Source: Clostridiaceae bacterium OM02-2AC (lineage in GTDB: Bacteria; Bacillota_I; Bacilli_A; Erysipelotrichales; Erysipelotrichaceae). Taken from it: a stretch of DNA of 64,000 nucleotides. Numbering within the stretch: the first letter of the stretch is position 1; each line of letters opens with the position of its first letter. Below, piece by piece: positions 16,382 through 25,608 of this stretch. The stretch is taken from contig QULU01000017.1 of the NCBI GenBank assembly GCA_003481775.1, positions 287 through 64,286 on the forward strand. Reading direction: 5' to 3'. Made by a program: the position numbers and the translations under genes. The notes beneath the pieces were generated by a model. The model did not search any database. It was not told the origin of the DNA and was given only the letters and a program-made list of their open reading frames with translations.

Positions 16382-19300
16382 ATGAAAACAAAAACGAAAT
16401 CTTACAGGCATGTGGAAACGATCGGTAAGTCATTCCTGGCAGGTACTGTATTACTGAGCGGTGTAGGCAGTCAGATGGTGACAGCCTTTGCCAATACTTC
16501 CTCTGCAGAGCTGCGTACAGCTGTGCAGTCAAAAATAGAAGCTTCGGAAATCGCCGGTATTACTGCAAAATCATTTCATGGCTCCACGCCTGTAGCAAAT
16601 GTATGGGATAATAATCTTGATACCTATGTAGATAGCGATTATAATCACCCGGTAACAGGAGATGAAATTCCACAGTATTTTATAATAGAGCTGAAAGAGG
16701 CACAAAGCATCAGTAAGCTTCGTCTGTATCCGCGAAAAAACAGTGGAAACGGCCGTCCTTCAGCCTGTACAGTTTCTGTAAGCATTGACGGCAGCAGCTA
16801 TACGAAGGTGGCAGAGGGTAGCATACAGGAGCCGAATACGGTTGACTGGAAGGAGATCACCTTCCAGCCTGCAGAAGCGAAATACATAAAAATAGATATA
16901 CCGCAAACAGCGGATTCCTATGCTGCTCATGTTGTGACTGTAGCGGAGCTGGAGGTATATAAGGAAACGAGTGTCAAAACAGCGAAGGAAGAGCTTGCGG
17001 ACATCATCGCTGAGGCAGAATCCTACAAAGAGGAGGATTATACGACCAAAAGCTGGACAGCTGCTGATCTGAGCTTCCGCATTTCCAATGCAAAGACGAT
17101 TTACAACCGCGAAGGAGCAGGGGATGATGCGTATCTGTTGCAGGTGCAATATACCAGAGCAGCCATCAACAAGCTGATCGCCTGCGATGATGTGGATTAT
17201 GCGAAAATGAAAGCGCTGGTAGATGCCAAAGAACCGCTCCATAACAACACTTATACCACCGCGTCATGGCGTGCCTTCAAGGGGGCTGTTTATGAAGCGA
17301 AGCAGGTAAACGGCACCGGTGCCTTTCCAAAGAAGCTGCGCCTGACACAGGCAGAATATGATGAAATCTATCATGCTGTCCTTGATGCAGAACAGGCACT
17401 GCAGGATGCCACGGATCTGGAACAGGTGGAATATGGAGAAGCCCCGCGTCTCACCTCTCCGCGATATGGCGGTATTTTTGAGGTGCTAAAGGAAGAAAAA
17501 GCAGAAAACAGCGTAACGCTGAGCGTGCAATTTTTAAACAACGGACTGTCTCCGGAGGATGGTAAGACGCGAAAGAGCAGTGCTGTGAGAAGCTATATGG
17601 ACAGCTCCTTCTATGTTCAGGTGAAGGATGCGGACAGAAATACGGTCAAAGAGGTTCAAAATGATGAAATGTCACCATTGCAGGGAAAATCCAATAAGGA
17701 AGCCGGTGTGGTATTTACAGTAACACTTCCAAACGGAGAATATTATTTCGATGCCAGCATGGGACCAGGTGCGAATACCACAGTCAATTCAGCAGGCTAT
17801 TACCGCACTGCCAGCAATGAAAAGTCCGCAAAGGAAGCACTGGCGGATATCATAGCACAAGCAGAAGCGTGCAAAGAGGAAGCCTACACGACCAAAAGCT
17901 GGAATGCTGCAGGATTATCCTCCCGTATTAACAGTGCAAAAATCATCTATAACCGGGAAGGCGCAACCGATGAGGACTATCGCAAGCAGGTGAAATATAC
18001 GCAGGAAGCTATGGATAAGCTGGTGGCATGCGACGATGTGGATTATGCCGCAATGAAAGCGCTGGTTGATGAAAAGGAGCCTCTGCATAACGAGATTTAT
18101 ACCACGGCATCCTGGCGTGCCTTCAAGGCTGCTGTCTATGAAGCGAAGCAGGTGAACGGTACCGGTGCATTCCCGAAAAAGCTGCGGCTGACGCAGGAGG
18201 AATACGATGCCATATATAATGCAGTTCTTACGACCGAAAAGGATTTGCAAGATGCTTCCGACATGGAACAGGTGGAGTATGGCAGTGCACCGAAGCTGAC
18301 CAAGCCGAATTATGGCGGTATCTTTCACGTGACAAAGGAAGAAGAGACGTCAGACGGTGTTCGTTTACAGGTGGAATTTCGTAATAACGGAGTATCGCCG
18401 GAGGACGGGAAAACCGGTATGCGAAAAGCATCACGAGGCTGGATGGAAGACGATTTCCGTGTCAGCGTAAAGGATAAGAGCGGAAAGACTGTAGCCGAAG
18501 TAAATCCAGAGGATATGAGTCAGCTGGAGGATGCACGTACGAAGGAAACCGGCGTACAGTTCCATGTGGATGTCGCAAAGGGTGAATATTACTTTGAAGT
18601 CAGTATGGGGGTAGGAGCCAATACATCGGTAAGCTCTGCCGGATATTACCGTACGGCTGTGAAAAAAGAAGTACCGGTAACCTCCATCACGCTTGGTGAA
18701 ATCAATAAAAAGATGGTACATCTGGCACCAGGCAGCACATTACAGCTGGAAGCAGTCGTAAATGCGGATGCAACAAATAAAGAGCTGGTTTATGAAACAA
18801 ATAAGGAAGGCCTGATCACGGTTGACAAAACAGGAAACATAAAAGCGATAAAATGTGATGAGCGCACTGGAAGCTATACACAGGTCAAGGTATCCAGCGC
18901 ATCCAATCCGGATGTATATACCTATGTCAATATCAAGGTACCGCTGGCACCTACCGCAGACAAGGTAACTGTAACAGGAACCTATTCCGGTATGAAACAG
19001 AATGATACGATTGAAAAAACATATAAGGTAACATTCGTACAGAGTACGGTCATGGAAGCCGATCGGGATAATCCAGGCAAGACAATCTGGTATGATAACG
19101 GCAAAGAGGTTTTCACATCCATAGGAAAAGTGGACCGCAACGGTTATGTTTACTATGAGAACTTTGAACAGTTCTTCTCTGTTGGTGAGCACCGTGTAAA
19201 GGCTGAGGTTGTGGATGCATTGGGAAGAAAAGCGCAGACAAAGGAATTTGTATTCCATGTATCTGCGTTCAAGAGTGCGCTTGTATCCGGCAAAGTCAGT

Positions 19301-20494
19301 GGAGACATTAAGGAATACGCCGGCAATGAGGAAGCAATCGTCATTCCGGACACATTGAACGGGAAAGACGTCACCCGTCTTGTTAAGGGCGGTAAAGGAA
19401 TCCCGGCAGGAGTTAAGCGTGTCATCATTCCAGCAGGTATCCAGTACATAGATGCAGAATTCTTTGCACATGCCACGGATCTGGAACACATCGAATTCAA
19501 GGGAACCCTCCCTGAGATTGCGGGCAGTGGTATCTTTAATAATACAAAGCTCGGTAAGGATTCCATCATTGTTTCAGAAGATCAGGTAGACGTATTTGAA
19601 CAGGCGAACATAGAGTGGATCAATGGGGATGCTGTTAATAAGGATTTCGATATCCGGGAAGCTGTCAAGGATTATACGAAGAGGGTCAGCGGTACAATCC
19701 TGGATAAGGTGAGCGGACAGCCGATCTCCCATGCGAAGGTTCAGTTTAAGAGCCATGAAACAGAGAAATCCGTTTATGCAACAACGGATGACAACGGGTT
19801 CTATGAGCTTGCTGTAAAGCCTGGAGAATATATCGTTTATGTCGCTCCATTTACAAAGGGCGATGTGAAGTATCTTGGCGATTATACATGGAAGCTGCAG
19901 GTAAATAATGCAGTGGAGAAGAATATAACCCTGCAGCCGGTGGTCACTCTGACAGGTATCGTCAGGGATGAGGATGGAAAGGTATTTAAGAATGCCGCAA
20001 TCGCTATCCGCAATTTAACAACGGATCAGGCATATACGGTTAAAACCGATGAAAATGGTCGCTATGCACTTGCCGATATGAATGTCAACGACAGCTATCG
20101 TACCTATATCTGGCAGGATGGAAGCGTATATACACCGGCAAGCACGACCTTTAAGCTACAGCCGAAGGAAGAGCATGACATCATTGTCAGCTTTGCAAAA
20201 AAGGAAGCAGTTTTGCAGGTAGCTTATGTTGACGCATGGGGAAGAACGATCTCCACACAGGAGCTGCGTAGTGAAAAGGGGAAGGTGAATGATACATATA
20301 CCTTTACCAAAAAGGAATTGAAAACGCCGAAGGGATATAAAATCACAAGAAAACAGCCGACAGAGTTTACCGTATCCTATGGTACACAAAAGGATGTGAA
20401 AATAACAGTACAGAAAACAGCGGGGACGATCATCACGGAGATTGTGGAAACAGCTCACAAGATTATTTCTGATATCTTCCACTGGTTCTTCTAA
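16382..20494 (+). CDS. Large secreted discoidin-domain protein with tandem internal repeat
   Basis: A 1370-residue exported protein with signal peptide (about 1-38). Residues 55-195 form a discoidin/F5-8 type C (CBM32-like) sugar-binding module. Two copies of a 282-residue unit follow (from residue 199 and from residue 481); each has a helical FIVAR-like half (TTKSW..., TTASWRAFK) and a beta half ending in SAGYYRTA. Then come an Ig-like (Big) module, a BspA-type leucine-rich segment (VIIPAGIQYIDAEFFAHA), two carboxypeptidase-regulatory-like modules and a MucBP-like strand module. No LPxTG motif is seen; the end is the amphipathic IITEIVETAHKIISDIFHWFF-like tail. No catalytic domain is recognised. 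Likely role is glycan or mucin adhesion. Confidence 0.85.
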   Translation: MKTKTKSYRHVETIGKSFLAGTVLLSGVGSQMVTAFANTSSAELRTAVQSKIEASEIAGITAKSFHGSTPVANVWDNNLDTYVDSDYNHPVTGDEIPQYFIIELKEAQSISKLRLYPRKNSGNGRPSACTVSVSIDGSSYTKVAEGSIQEPNTVDWKEITFQPAEAKYIKIDIPQTADSYAAHVVTVAELEVYKETSVKTAKEELADIIAEAESYKEEDYTTKSWTAADLSFRISNAKTIYNREGAGDDAYLLQVQYTRAAINKLIACDDVDYAKMKALVDAKEPLHNNTYTTASWRAFKGAVYEAKQVNGTGAFPKKLRLTQAEYDEIYHAVLDAEQALQDATDLEQVEYGEAPRLTSPRYGGIFEVLKEEKAENSVTLSVQFLNNGLSPEDGKTRKSSAVRSYMDSSFYVQVKDADRNTVKEVQNDEMSPLQGKSNKEAGVVFTVTLPNGEYYFDASMGPGANTTVNSAGYYRTASNEKSAKEALADIIAQAEACKEEAYTTKSWNAAGLSSRINSAKIIYNREGATDEDYRKQVKYTQEAMDKLVACDDVDYAAMKALVDEKEPLHNEIYTTASWRAFKAAVYEAKQVNGTGAFPKKLRLTQEEYDAIYNAVLTTEKDLQDASDMEQVEYGSAPKLTKPNYGGIFHVTKEEETSDGVRLQVEFRNNGVSPEDGKTGMRKASRGWMEDDFRVSVKDKSGKTVAEVNPEDMSQLEDARTKETGVQFHVDVAKGEYYFEVSMGVGANTSVSSAGYYRTAVKKEVPVTSITLGEINKKMVHLAPGSTLQLEAVVNADATNKELVYETNKEGLITVDKTGNIKAIKCDERTGSYTQVKVSSASNPDVYTYVNIKVPLAPTADKVTVTGTYSGMKQNDTIEKTYKVTFVQSTVMEADRDNPGKTIWYDNGKEVFTSIGKVDRNGYVYYENFEQFFSVGEHRVKAEVVDALGRKAQTKEFVFHVSAFKSALVSGKVSGDIKEYAGNEEAIVIPDTLNGKDVTRLVKGGKGIPAGVKRVIIPAGIQYIDAEFFAHATDLEHIEFKGTLPEIAGSGIFNNTKLGKDSIIVSEDQVDVFEQANIEWINGDAVNKDFDIREAVKDYTKRVSGTILDKVSGQPISHAKVQFKSHETEKSVYATTDDNGFYELAVKPGEYIVYVAPFTKGDVKYLGDYTWKLQVNNAVEKNITLQPVVTLTGIVRDEDGKVFKNAAIAIRNLTTDQAYTVKTDENGRYALADMNVNDSYRTYIWQDGSVYTPASTTFKLQPKEEHDIIVSFAKKEAVLQVAYVDAWGRTISTQELRSEKGKVNDTYTFTKKELKTPKGYKITRKQPTEFTVSYGTQKDVKITVQKTAGTIITEIVETAHKIISDIFHWFF
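16976..18661 (+). repeat. Two tandem ~843-nt coding repeats
   Basis: Units start at 16976 and 17822 and encode closely similar 282-residue blocks. Shared landmarks in both include VNGTGAFPKKLRLTQ, NNG(L/V)SPEDGKT and SSAGYYRTA-type endings. Many identical stretches suggest duplication inside this gene. Confidence 0.85.
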
Positions 20495-20533
20495 CGTATG
20501 GTTGTGTTGGTTTTCAATTATTGAAATGTAGTA

Positions 20534-20579
20534 TGGAGGAGGTCATGGTTTTTTAGTAGCCATACCTCCTTTTTTTTAC
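20534..20579 (+). terminator. Rho-independent terminator after the discoidin protein
   Basis: GGAGGTCATGG pairs with CCATACCTCC and is followed by eight T. Confidence 0.85.
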
Positions 20580-20585
20580 TTTATA

Positions 20586-20722
20586 GGAATTTCCATGCGT
20601 CATGGAGAGAAACAGCCGTGATAGACAAAGAAAGCTGCTTTGAATAGCGTATGACGGAAATACGTGAATCACTCTGGGGTGGCACTGTCTGAGCGGTTTT
20701 ATGAAAGGGCAGTGGTGTTTTT
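20586..20722 (+). promoter_or_regulatory. Possible structured leader of the ECF S component gene
   Basis: A stem TTTC...CGTCAT against ATGACGGAAA closes a ~45-nt apical region. It is followed by GGGGTGGCAC at 20676-20685, similar to a T-box core, and then by CACTGTC against GGCAGTG with T6, a terminator-like hairpin. I do not recognise a known riboswitch or a complete T-box Stem I, so the class is open. Confidence 0.4.
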
Positions 20723-20883
20723 TAGCTTATGATTTGCGGAGTCGAGCTTTGTGCGATTGTTCCGGGTTGCTTCTGTTTTTACAGCGTCACAAACTGTTAT
20801 CTTTTATTTTTATGAAACTGTTCATTTTTTAATATACAGTTTAATGGTAGAATGTAACCAATTTCATAGAGAGGAGAGCTTGT

Positions 20884-21396
20884 ATGCAGCATGAAAAGAC
20901 AAAAGAGCTGGCAATGACGGCACTTATGACAGCTTTGATATTTACCGCAACCTATATTATAAAGATGCCGAATCCGGCAACCGGAGGGTATACGCATATG
21001 GGGGATTGTATGATTTTTCTGGGGGTAATGGTTCTGGGAAGAAAGCAGGGAGCGATGGCTGGTGGTCTAGGTGGTGCTTTATCCGATTTACTGAGCGGTG
21101 CCGCTGTCTGGGTGCTTCCCACCTTCGTTATAAAATATGCCATGGGCTGGATTATGGGACTTTTGCTGGAGAATTCACGATACAAAAACAGCCTGATGGC
21201 AGCGGGAGCGGGAGGAGTTTTTCAAATCGCTGCATATACACTTGTTAAAATACCTCTGACCGGGGTTGTACCAGCGATTGCCTCTGTTCCGAGAATCTGT
21301 ATGCAGACAATCATCGGACTCATCCTGTTTACTGTGTTATCTGCGATGCTGTCCCGCACGAAGCTGCTTTCGTGCCTTGCGGAGAATCGCGTATGA
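20884..21396 (+). CDS. ECF transporter S component (PF07155 / HmpT-PdxU-like)
   Basis: A 170-residue membrane protein with five to six hydrophobic segments. It begins with the typical S-component MTALMTALIFTATYI helix and has the GGYTHMGDCMIFLG and GALSDLLSGAAVW segments of the PF07155 family. S components bind a vitamin or a precursor and use a shared energising module (EcfA-EcfA'-EcfT), which is not in this window. The last codons overlap the start of the amidohydrolase gene (ATGA), so the ligand is probably a substrate or product of that hydrolase. GAGAGGAG precedes the ATG. Confidence 0.85.
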   Translation: MQHEKTKELAMTALMTALIFTATYIIKMPNPATGGYTHMGDCMIFLGVMVLGRKQGAMAGGLGGALSDLLSGAAVWVLPTFVIKYAMGWIMGLLLENSRYKNSLMAAGAGGVFQIAAYTLVKIPLTGVVPAIASVPRICMQTIIGLILFTVLSAMLSRTKLLSCLAENRV

Positions 21397-22109
21397 AGAA
21401 AATAGATGCACATGCCCATATTGGAGAAATCGGAGGCTGGGCGAATGTGGCGGCGACTCCAAAACAGCTTCTCGAGCTGATGGATACCTATGAAATCGAG
21501 AAAACGGTCATCTGTTCCCAGAATAATGAGGCCGTATACCAGGCATTATGTGAATGGCCGGATCGTTTTCTTGGTGCTGTGTATGTTAATCCGCTGGAGG
21601 AAACTTGCACACAGCTGCTGAAGCAGTATCTGGAGAAAGGCTTTCAGGCAGTAAAGCTGAATCCGCTGCGGCATGCCTTTGTGGCGGATGATGTATGCGT
21701 GGATCCGGTGATGGAGATGGCCGAGCACTATCATGTACCTGTCTGTATTCACTGCGGACATCCACCCTATTCCCTTCCCTGGAGTATTGCACTGCTCGCA
21801 GAGCGCTTTCCCAACGTCAAGGTGATGATGATTCATATGGGGCACGGACACGGTGTGTATATCGATGCAAGCCTGAAAATGGCGCGTCGCTATGCGAATC
21901 TGTATCTGGAAATGAGCGGTATGCCGATGCATACGAAAATCAAAGAGGCATACGAGAGTGTCGGTGCAAATCGTATCCTGTTTGGCACAGATGGTCCGTT
22001 TCATCATCCGTCCGTGGAAATGCAGAAGGTACTTGTCAGCGGTCTGGATGAAGAAGCACTTCAAAAGATATTCTATGACAATGCCAAAGCCTTTTTCCAA
22101 ATTTCCTAA
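21393..22109 (+). CDS. Metal-dependent hydrolase, amidohydrolase_2 family
   Basis: A 238-residue TIM-barrel protein. Metal ligands are visible in KIDAHAHIG at the start, CIHCGHPP in the middle, MMIHMGHG, and FGTDGPF near the end. The family includes decarboxylases and hydrolases of cyclic amides. Start is at 21393, where ATGA overlaps the stop of the S component gene; codons upstream in the same frame lie inside that gene. Coupling to a transporter suggests salvage of an imported vitamin-like compound. Confidence 0.85.
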   Translation: MKKIDAHAHIGEIGGWANVAATPKQLLELMDTYEIEKTVICSQNNEAVYQALCEWPDRFLGAVYVNPLEETCTQLLKQYLEKGFQAVKLNPLRHAFVADDVCVDPVMEMAEHYHVPVCIHCGHPPYSLPWSIALLAERFPNVKVMMIHMGHGHGVYIDASLKMARRYANLYLEMSGMPMHTKIKEAYESVGANRILFGTDGPFHHPSVEMQKVLVSGLDEEALQKIFYDNAKAFFQIS

Positions 22110-22112
22110 ATG

Positions 22113-22129
22113 TTCAAGAAAGCTTCAAG
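22113..22129 (+). promoter_or_regulatory. TTCAAG direct repeat before the response regulator gene
   Basis: TTCAAG-N5-TTCAAG with 11-bp period, the spacing used by OmpR/PhoB-type dimers on one face of DNA. The same arrangement is found at 46031-46047. Probable autoregulatory site of the response regulator. Confidence 0.5.
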
Positions 22130-22202
22130 CTTCCGCCTTTACATGTTTTGTCATTCAATTTTCTGATACAATATACAATAAGAATGACATGGAGGATGGA
22201 TC

Positions 22203-22895
22203 ATGCATAAGATTCTTATCATTGATGATGATAAAGATGTACTGTTTGCTGCAGAGCAATATCTGCGAAAGAACGATGAGGATGTATTTACTGCCACCGG
22301 TGGATCACAAGGTCTTCAGATATTGAAGAAGGAATCAATTGACTGTATCGTTCTGGATGTGCTTCTTAAAGGGGAAAGCGGGTTTGATCTGTGTCGGAAA
22401 ATTCGTAGCTTCAGCTCGGTACCCATCGTGTTTTTGACGAATCTTTCCTCACAGGAGGATTTGAAGAATGGATTTCTGATGGGAGCGGATGATTATATTA
22501 CCAAACCGTTTTCTCTGGAAGAGCTGTATCTTCGCATACAGGCAAGGATACGACAGTATTACCAGATCCCCTCCAGACAGAAGATTTTGAATTTTTTTCC
22601 ATTGCAGATCAATCTGGATGCCAGAACCATACAGATCCAGGATCACAGGGTTCCCTTAACTATGTCGGAATTTGATATACTGGTGCTGCTGGCTCAGACG
22701 CCGGAGCATGTGTATACGATATCGGAAATCTATCAGCGGGTATGGAAGATGCCGGATATGAATTCCACACATACAGTGCAGGTACATATAGCCAATCTGC
22801 GCAAAAAGCTGGAGGAGGCCTGGAGTGATCATATGTTTATTCAGACGGTCTGGGGAAAGGGCTATAAGTTTGTGGAACCACCCGTTTCAGCATAA
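22203..22895 (+). CDS. OmpR-family response regulator
   Basis: A 230-residue cytoplasmic regulator. Receiver domain: acidic pocket IIDDDKD at residues 7-12, phospho-acceptor Asp52 in CIVLDVLLKGESG, and the conserved Lys in ITKPFSLEEL. The C-terminal winged helix is typical of OmpR (LTMSEFDILVLLA ... TVQVHIANLRKKL ... WGKGYKF). GGAGGATGGATC precedes the ATG. The partner kinase is encoded convergently just downstream. The TTCAAG repeat in front of its own gene recurs before the surface protein at 46.3 kb, a candidate target. Confidence 0.93.
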   Translation: MHKILIIDDDKDVLFAAEQYLRKNDEDVFTATGGSQGLQILKKESIDCIVLDVLLKGESGFDLCRKIRSFSSVPIVFLTNLSSQEDLKNGFLMGADDYITKPFSLEELYLRIQARIRQYYQIPSRQKILNFFPLQINLDARTIQIQDHRVPLTMSEFDILVLLAQTPEHVYTISEIYQRVWKMPDMNSTHTVQVHIANLRKKLEEAWSDHMFIQTVWGKGYKFVEPPVSA

Positions 22896-22902
22896 GAATA
22901 AA

Positions 22903-22947
22903 ACCTCGTATTGACGGTCTGCAGATGCAACCGCACGAGGTTTTTTA
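22903..22947. terminator. Terminator between response regulator and kinase genes
   Basis: ACCTCGT pairs with ACGAGGT and is followed by T6 on the plus strand; a T-rich run on the other strand allows use by the convergent kinase gene. Confidence 0.75.
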
Positions 22948-23103
22948 TTTGCTTAATGATAGCGTCATTTATCATGTGAAGCTAGTATAGGTATCTTCTT
23001 GTGCTTACATGAAATTCGCTGCTCTTTTCAGCTTCAACAACATTTATATAAGGGGGGCTGTAGTTTGTCATTGCTGAAGAGTCACACATGTCCAGCTTCT
23101 GTC

Positions 23104-25119
23104 CTATGGTTTGACAGATTCTTGAAGGTTGCTGTAGGCAAGAGGAAGCAGGATATGAAAGGCAGAGCCGTGCGCACCGTCAGACTCCACCCAGATGGAG
23201 CCGTTATGCTCCGCAAGGATGCTTTTGGTGATGTAAAGACCAAGACCGCGCTCTGTAGAATCATCCCGCAGGGATACGCCCTTGTGAAAAATCTGTTCCT
23301 GTCGTTCCGGTGCGATTCCACAGCCGGTATCCTCCATGATGATATGCGCATTGCTGCCCTCTGTGGAAAGGGACAGTGTGATGGTACCGTTCATCTCGGT
23401 GAAGGACAGGGCATTGTACAGCAGATTCTCAAGCGAACGTGTCAGCTGCTTCTCATCCGCAAATACAGGACAGGGCTCTTTGTCGAAGAGATACAGGAAA
23501 TAGATTCCTGCCGCATCACAATCTGCCTTGTTGAAATTATGGAACTGCTTCAGGAGCTGTGTCAGATCAAAAACATGCTTATCCTGACTTTCCTTATCCA
23601 TGGAGGAGAATTTCTGCAAAACCGTCATTCGATTTTGCAATTCAGTGCTCTTGCGTTCCAGTATTTTTAAATAATCCTCTACCTCATCATCAATCAGGGT
23701 ATCCTGCATACGAATCAGCTCGATCAGGGACTGCATACTGCTGAGCGGTGCTTTCAGATCATGGGCAAATTCTGCCAGCATGGCCTTTCGCTCACATAAC
23801 AGTGTGTGCAGCTGCTCTGTTCGCTGCTCCACGGTTTCCTGCAAATGGATGCTCAGGCGTTCGTTTTCCTTTGCCATCTGTTCACTGCGCTGAATCATGA
23901 GGGCTGCCAGAGAGAGGACGATGAAAAAAGAGAAATAGTCATTCGGCCATCCGAAGCGCAGCGGCTCAAAGAGATTTGCGCCAAGCAGTGTGTAGAGAAT
24001 ACCGAAAATATAAAAGGTATTCGCTCCCAGAAGCCAAAGCTCCATGCGTCGGTATCGGCTCCCATATAGCGTTGTATACAAAATATAGAGCACACTGATG
24101 TATTTAAAGCCGTCTACGATCCAACCATATGCAAGCAGAGCATCCGCATGTTTGCCGAGCATAAACAGGTTGGCAAAGGGCAGAATACACATACTGATGG
24201 AAAGCAGACGCATTCCTCTGGTAAGCAGATGTTTTTTCGATAATGGAGAGAGCAGGGTATTGATTTCCAGAATCTTATACATCATAAGAAAATAAGCTGC
24301 GTCCATGAAAACATAAAATACAGTCACATGAGAGATTCCCCACATACGGAGAAGCTCTCTGGATGCATACAGAGAAAAGGCAAGGGTAGCTGCCGCAAAG
24401 CAGCGGGATACGCTGTCTCTGCGGTTTCTGATCCATAAATTCAGAGAATACAATCCAGTGCTCAGAGAGGAAAATACAAGAAATCCGTAAAATAAGACTT
24501 TGCGCAGAATCATGCTCTGTATCCCCTGCGGGGTGGATACTATGCAGGGATAATACATACCGCTGTAATAATGTGTATCGTTTGCCGCAATGACATAAAG
24601 GGTATGAGCCTGTTCGGTGGAAAAGGTAATGACGGTATTTTGTATGCGGGCCTTAATGGGCGTTGTTTTCACATTGCCATTGGATGCAACCAGTGTATCA
24701 TCCAGCCATATTTCCGAAGCGATATCGATTTCAGGGAAGTAGATTGCAAGCGTCTGTCCGCTTTCTGTTGCCGGAATGCTCAGCTGATAGCTGGATACAC
24801 CATAAGGCGAGCGTGCTGCATCACGCATGGAAAAATCCGGATACTGGCCGAGATAGGTATAGACCCCTTTGGCATCCTGATTGGTCGTGGCATTGCGATA
24901 GATATGTGGATAAAACAGCCAGTTATCCACCAGAGAATACAGTGCATTATTCTCCAGCCTCAGCTGACTGCTTAAAAGCTGTCCATTTTTTACCGGAGCC
25001 TGTACATTGTGATATTTGTTATCATAGCGATTGATGAAGGAAAGGAAGAATGAGGAGCTTAGGATGATGAGGATAATCATAAAAAAGGGACGTATTCTAT
25101 TCATGATCGCTGCTTTCAT
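23104..25119 (-). CDS. Membrane sensor histidine kinase (7TM-DISM type)
   Basis: A 671-residue kinase. An N-terminal membrane helix is followed by an extracellular beta-rich region (about 40-210, 7TMR-DISM extracellular-like) and about seven membrane helices to residue 400. A short coiled coil leads into the HisKA dimerisation helix with the phospho-acceptor His in AEFAHDLKAPLSS. The ATPase domain has N box NLLYNALSFTE, G1 DTGCGIAP and G2 GLGLYI. AAAGGAAG precedes the chosen ATG. It is convergent with the response regulator and is the obvious partner. The extracellular part suggests sensing of a carbohydrate or other small ligand, which is inference. Confidence 0.9.
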   Translation of the reverse strand: MKAAIMNRIRPFFMIILIILSSSFFLSFINRYDNKYHNVQAPVKNGQLLSSQLRLENNALYSLVDNWLFYPHIYRNATTNQDAKGVYTYLGQYPDFSMRDAARSPYGVSSYQLSIPATESGQTLAIYFPEIDIASEIWLDDTLVASNGNVKTTPIKARIQNTVITFSTEQAHTLYVIAANDTHYYSGMYYPCIVSTPQGIQSMILRKVLFYGFLVFSSLSTGLYSLNLWIRNRRDSVSRCFAAATLAFSLYASRELLRMWGISHVTVFYVFMDAAYFLMMYKILEINTLLSPLSKKHLLTRGMRLLSISMCILPFANLFMLGKHADALLAYGWIVDGFKYISVLYILYTTLYGSRYRRMELWLLGANTFYIFGILYTLLGANLFEPLRFGWPNDYFSFFIVLSLAALMIQRSEQMAKENERLSIHLQETVEQRTEQLHTLLCERKAMLAEFAHDLKAPLSSMQSLIELIRMQDTLIDDEVEDYLKILERKSTELQNRMTVLQKFSSMDKESQDKHVFDLTQLLKQFHNFNKADCDAAGIYFLYLFDKEPCPVFADEKQLTRSLENLLYNALSFTEMNGTITLSLSTEGSNAHIIMEDTGCGIAPERQEQIFHKGVSLRDDSTERGLGLYITKSILAEHNGSIWVESDGAHGSAFHILLPLAYSNLQESVKP

Positions 25120-25608
25120 TAGAAATGCTTCCTTTGCCGGCTACAGCTATAAAGAAAAGCTGCTTCCTGCCCTGTACGTGTGGTATGGAGTGCAGCTGTA
25201 TATGGAATACGTTTGATCCATAACGGTATGTTCATATTCATCATCCTTTTCTTTATTTTATCATTCATGCGAAAATATACAAATATAAATCAATGTTTTA
25301 TGATTGCTGCATTGACTTAAGGTACAGGAAGCCATGATGCACACGGCATTTACATTGACATTGCGGTATAAAGGCTTCAGCTGAAGCCTTTGCAACGTGA
25401 GCATATAGTGATCGATAGAAAGAAAGTGTTTGCAGCTGTCGTGAAGAATCACGACTTGCCATTTTTCCTTCATACGTTTATAATTCAAAATGAAGAGAGC
25501 TCCCATGAGCAGCATCACGCAAGCGTGCAGCTTTGCTGTATATAACAGCCGGAAGCATGCTTGCCAGCCGATGAAAGGCAGAGAACAGAAGGATTACAGG
25601 AGGCAGCT
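25120..25608. other. Intergenic region, nothing recognised
   Basis: This region separates the divergent kinase and M20 peptidase genes. I see no credible reading frame, no strong hairpin with a U-tract, and no known RNA. Confidence 0.45.

Noticed and set aside
22999-23670. 223-codon plus-strand frame opposite the kinase gene
   Set aside because: It lies mostly opposite the conserved ATPase domain of the kinase, so it is a shadow frame.
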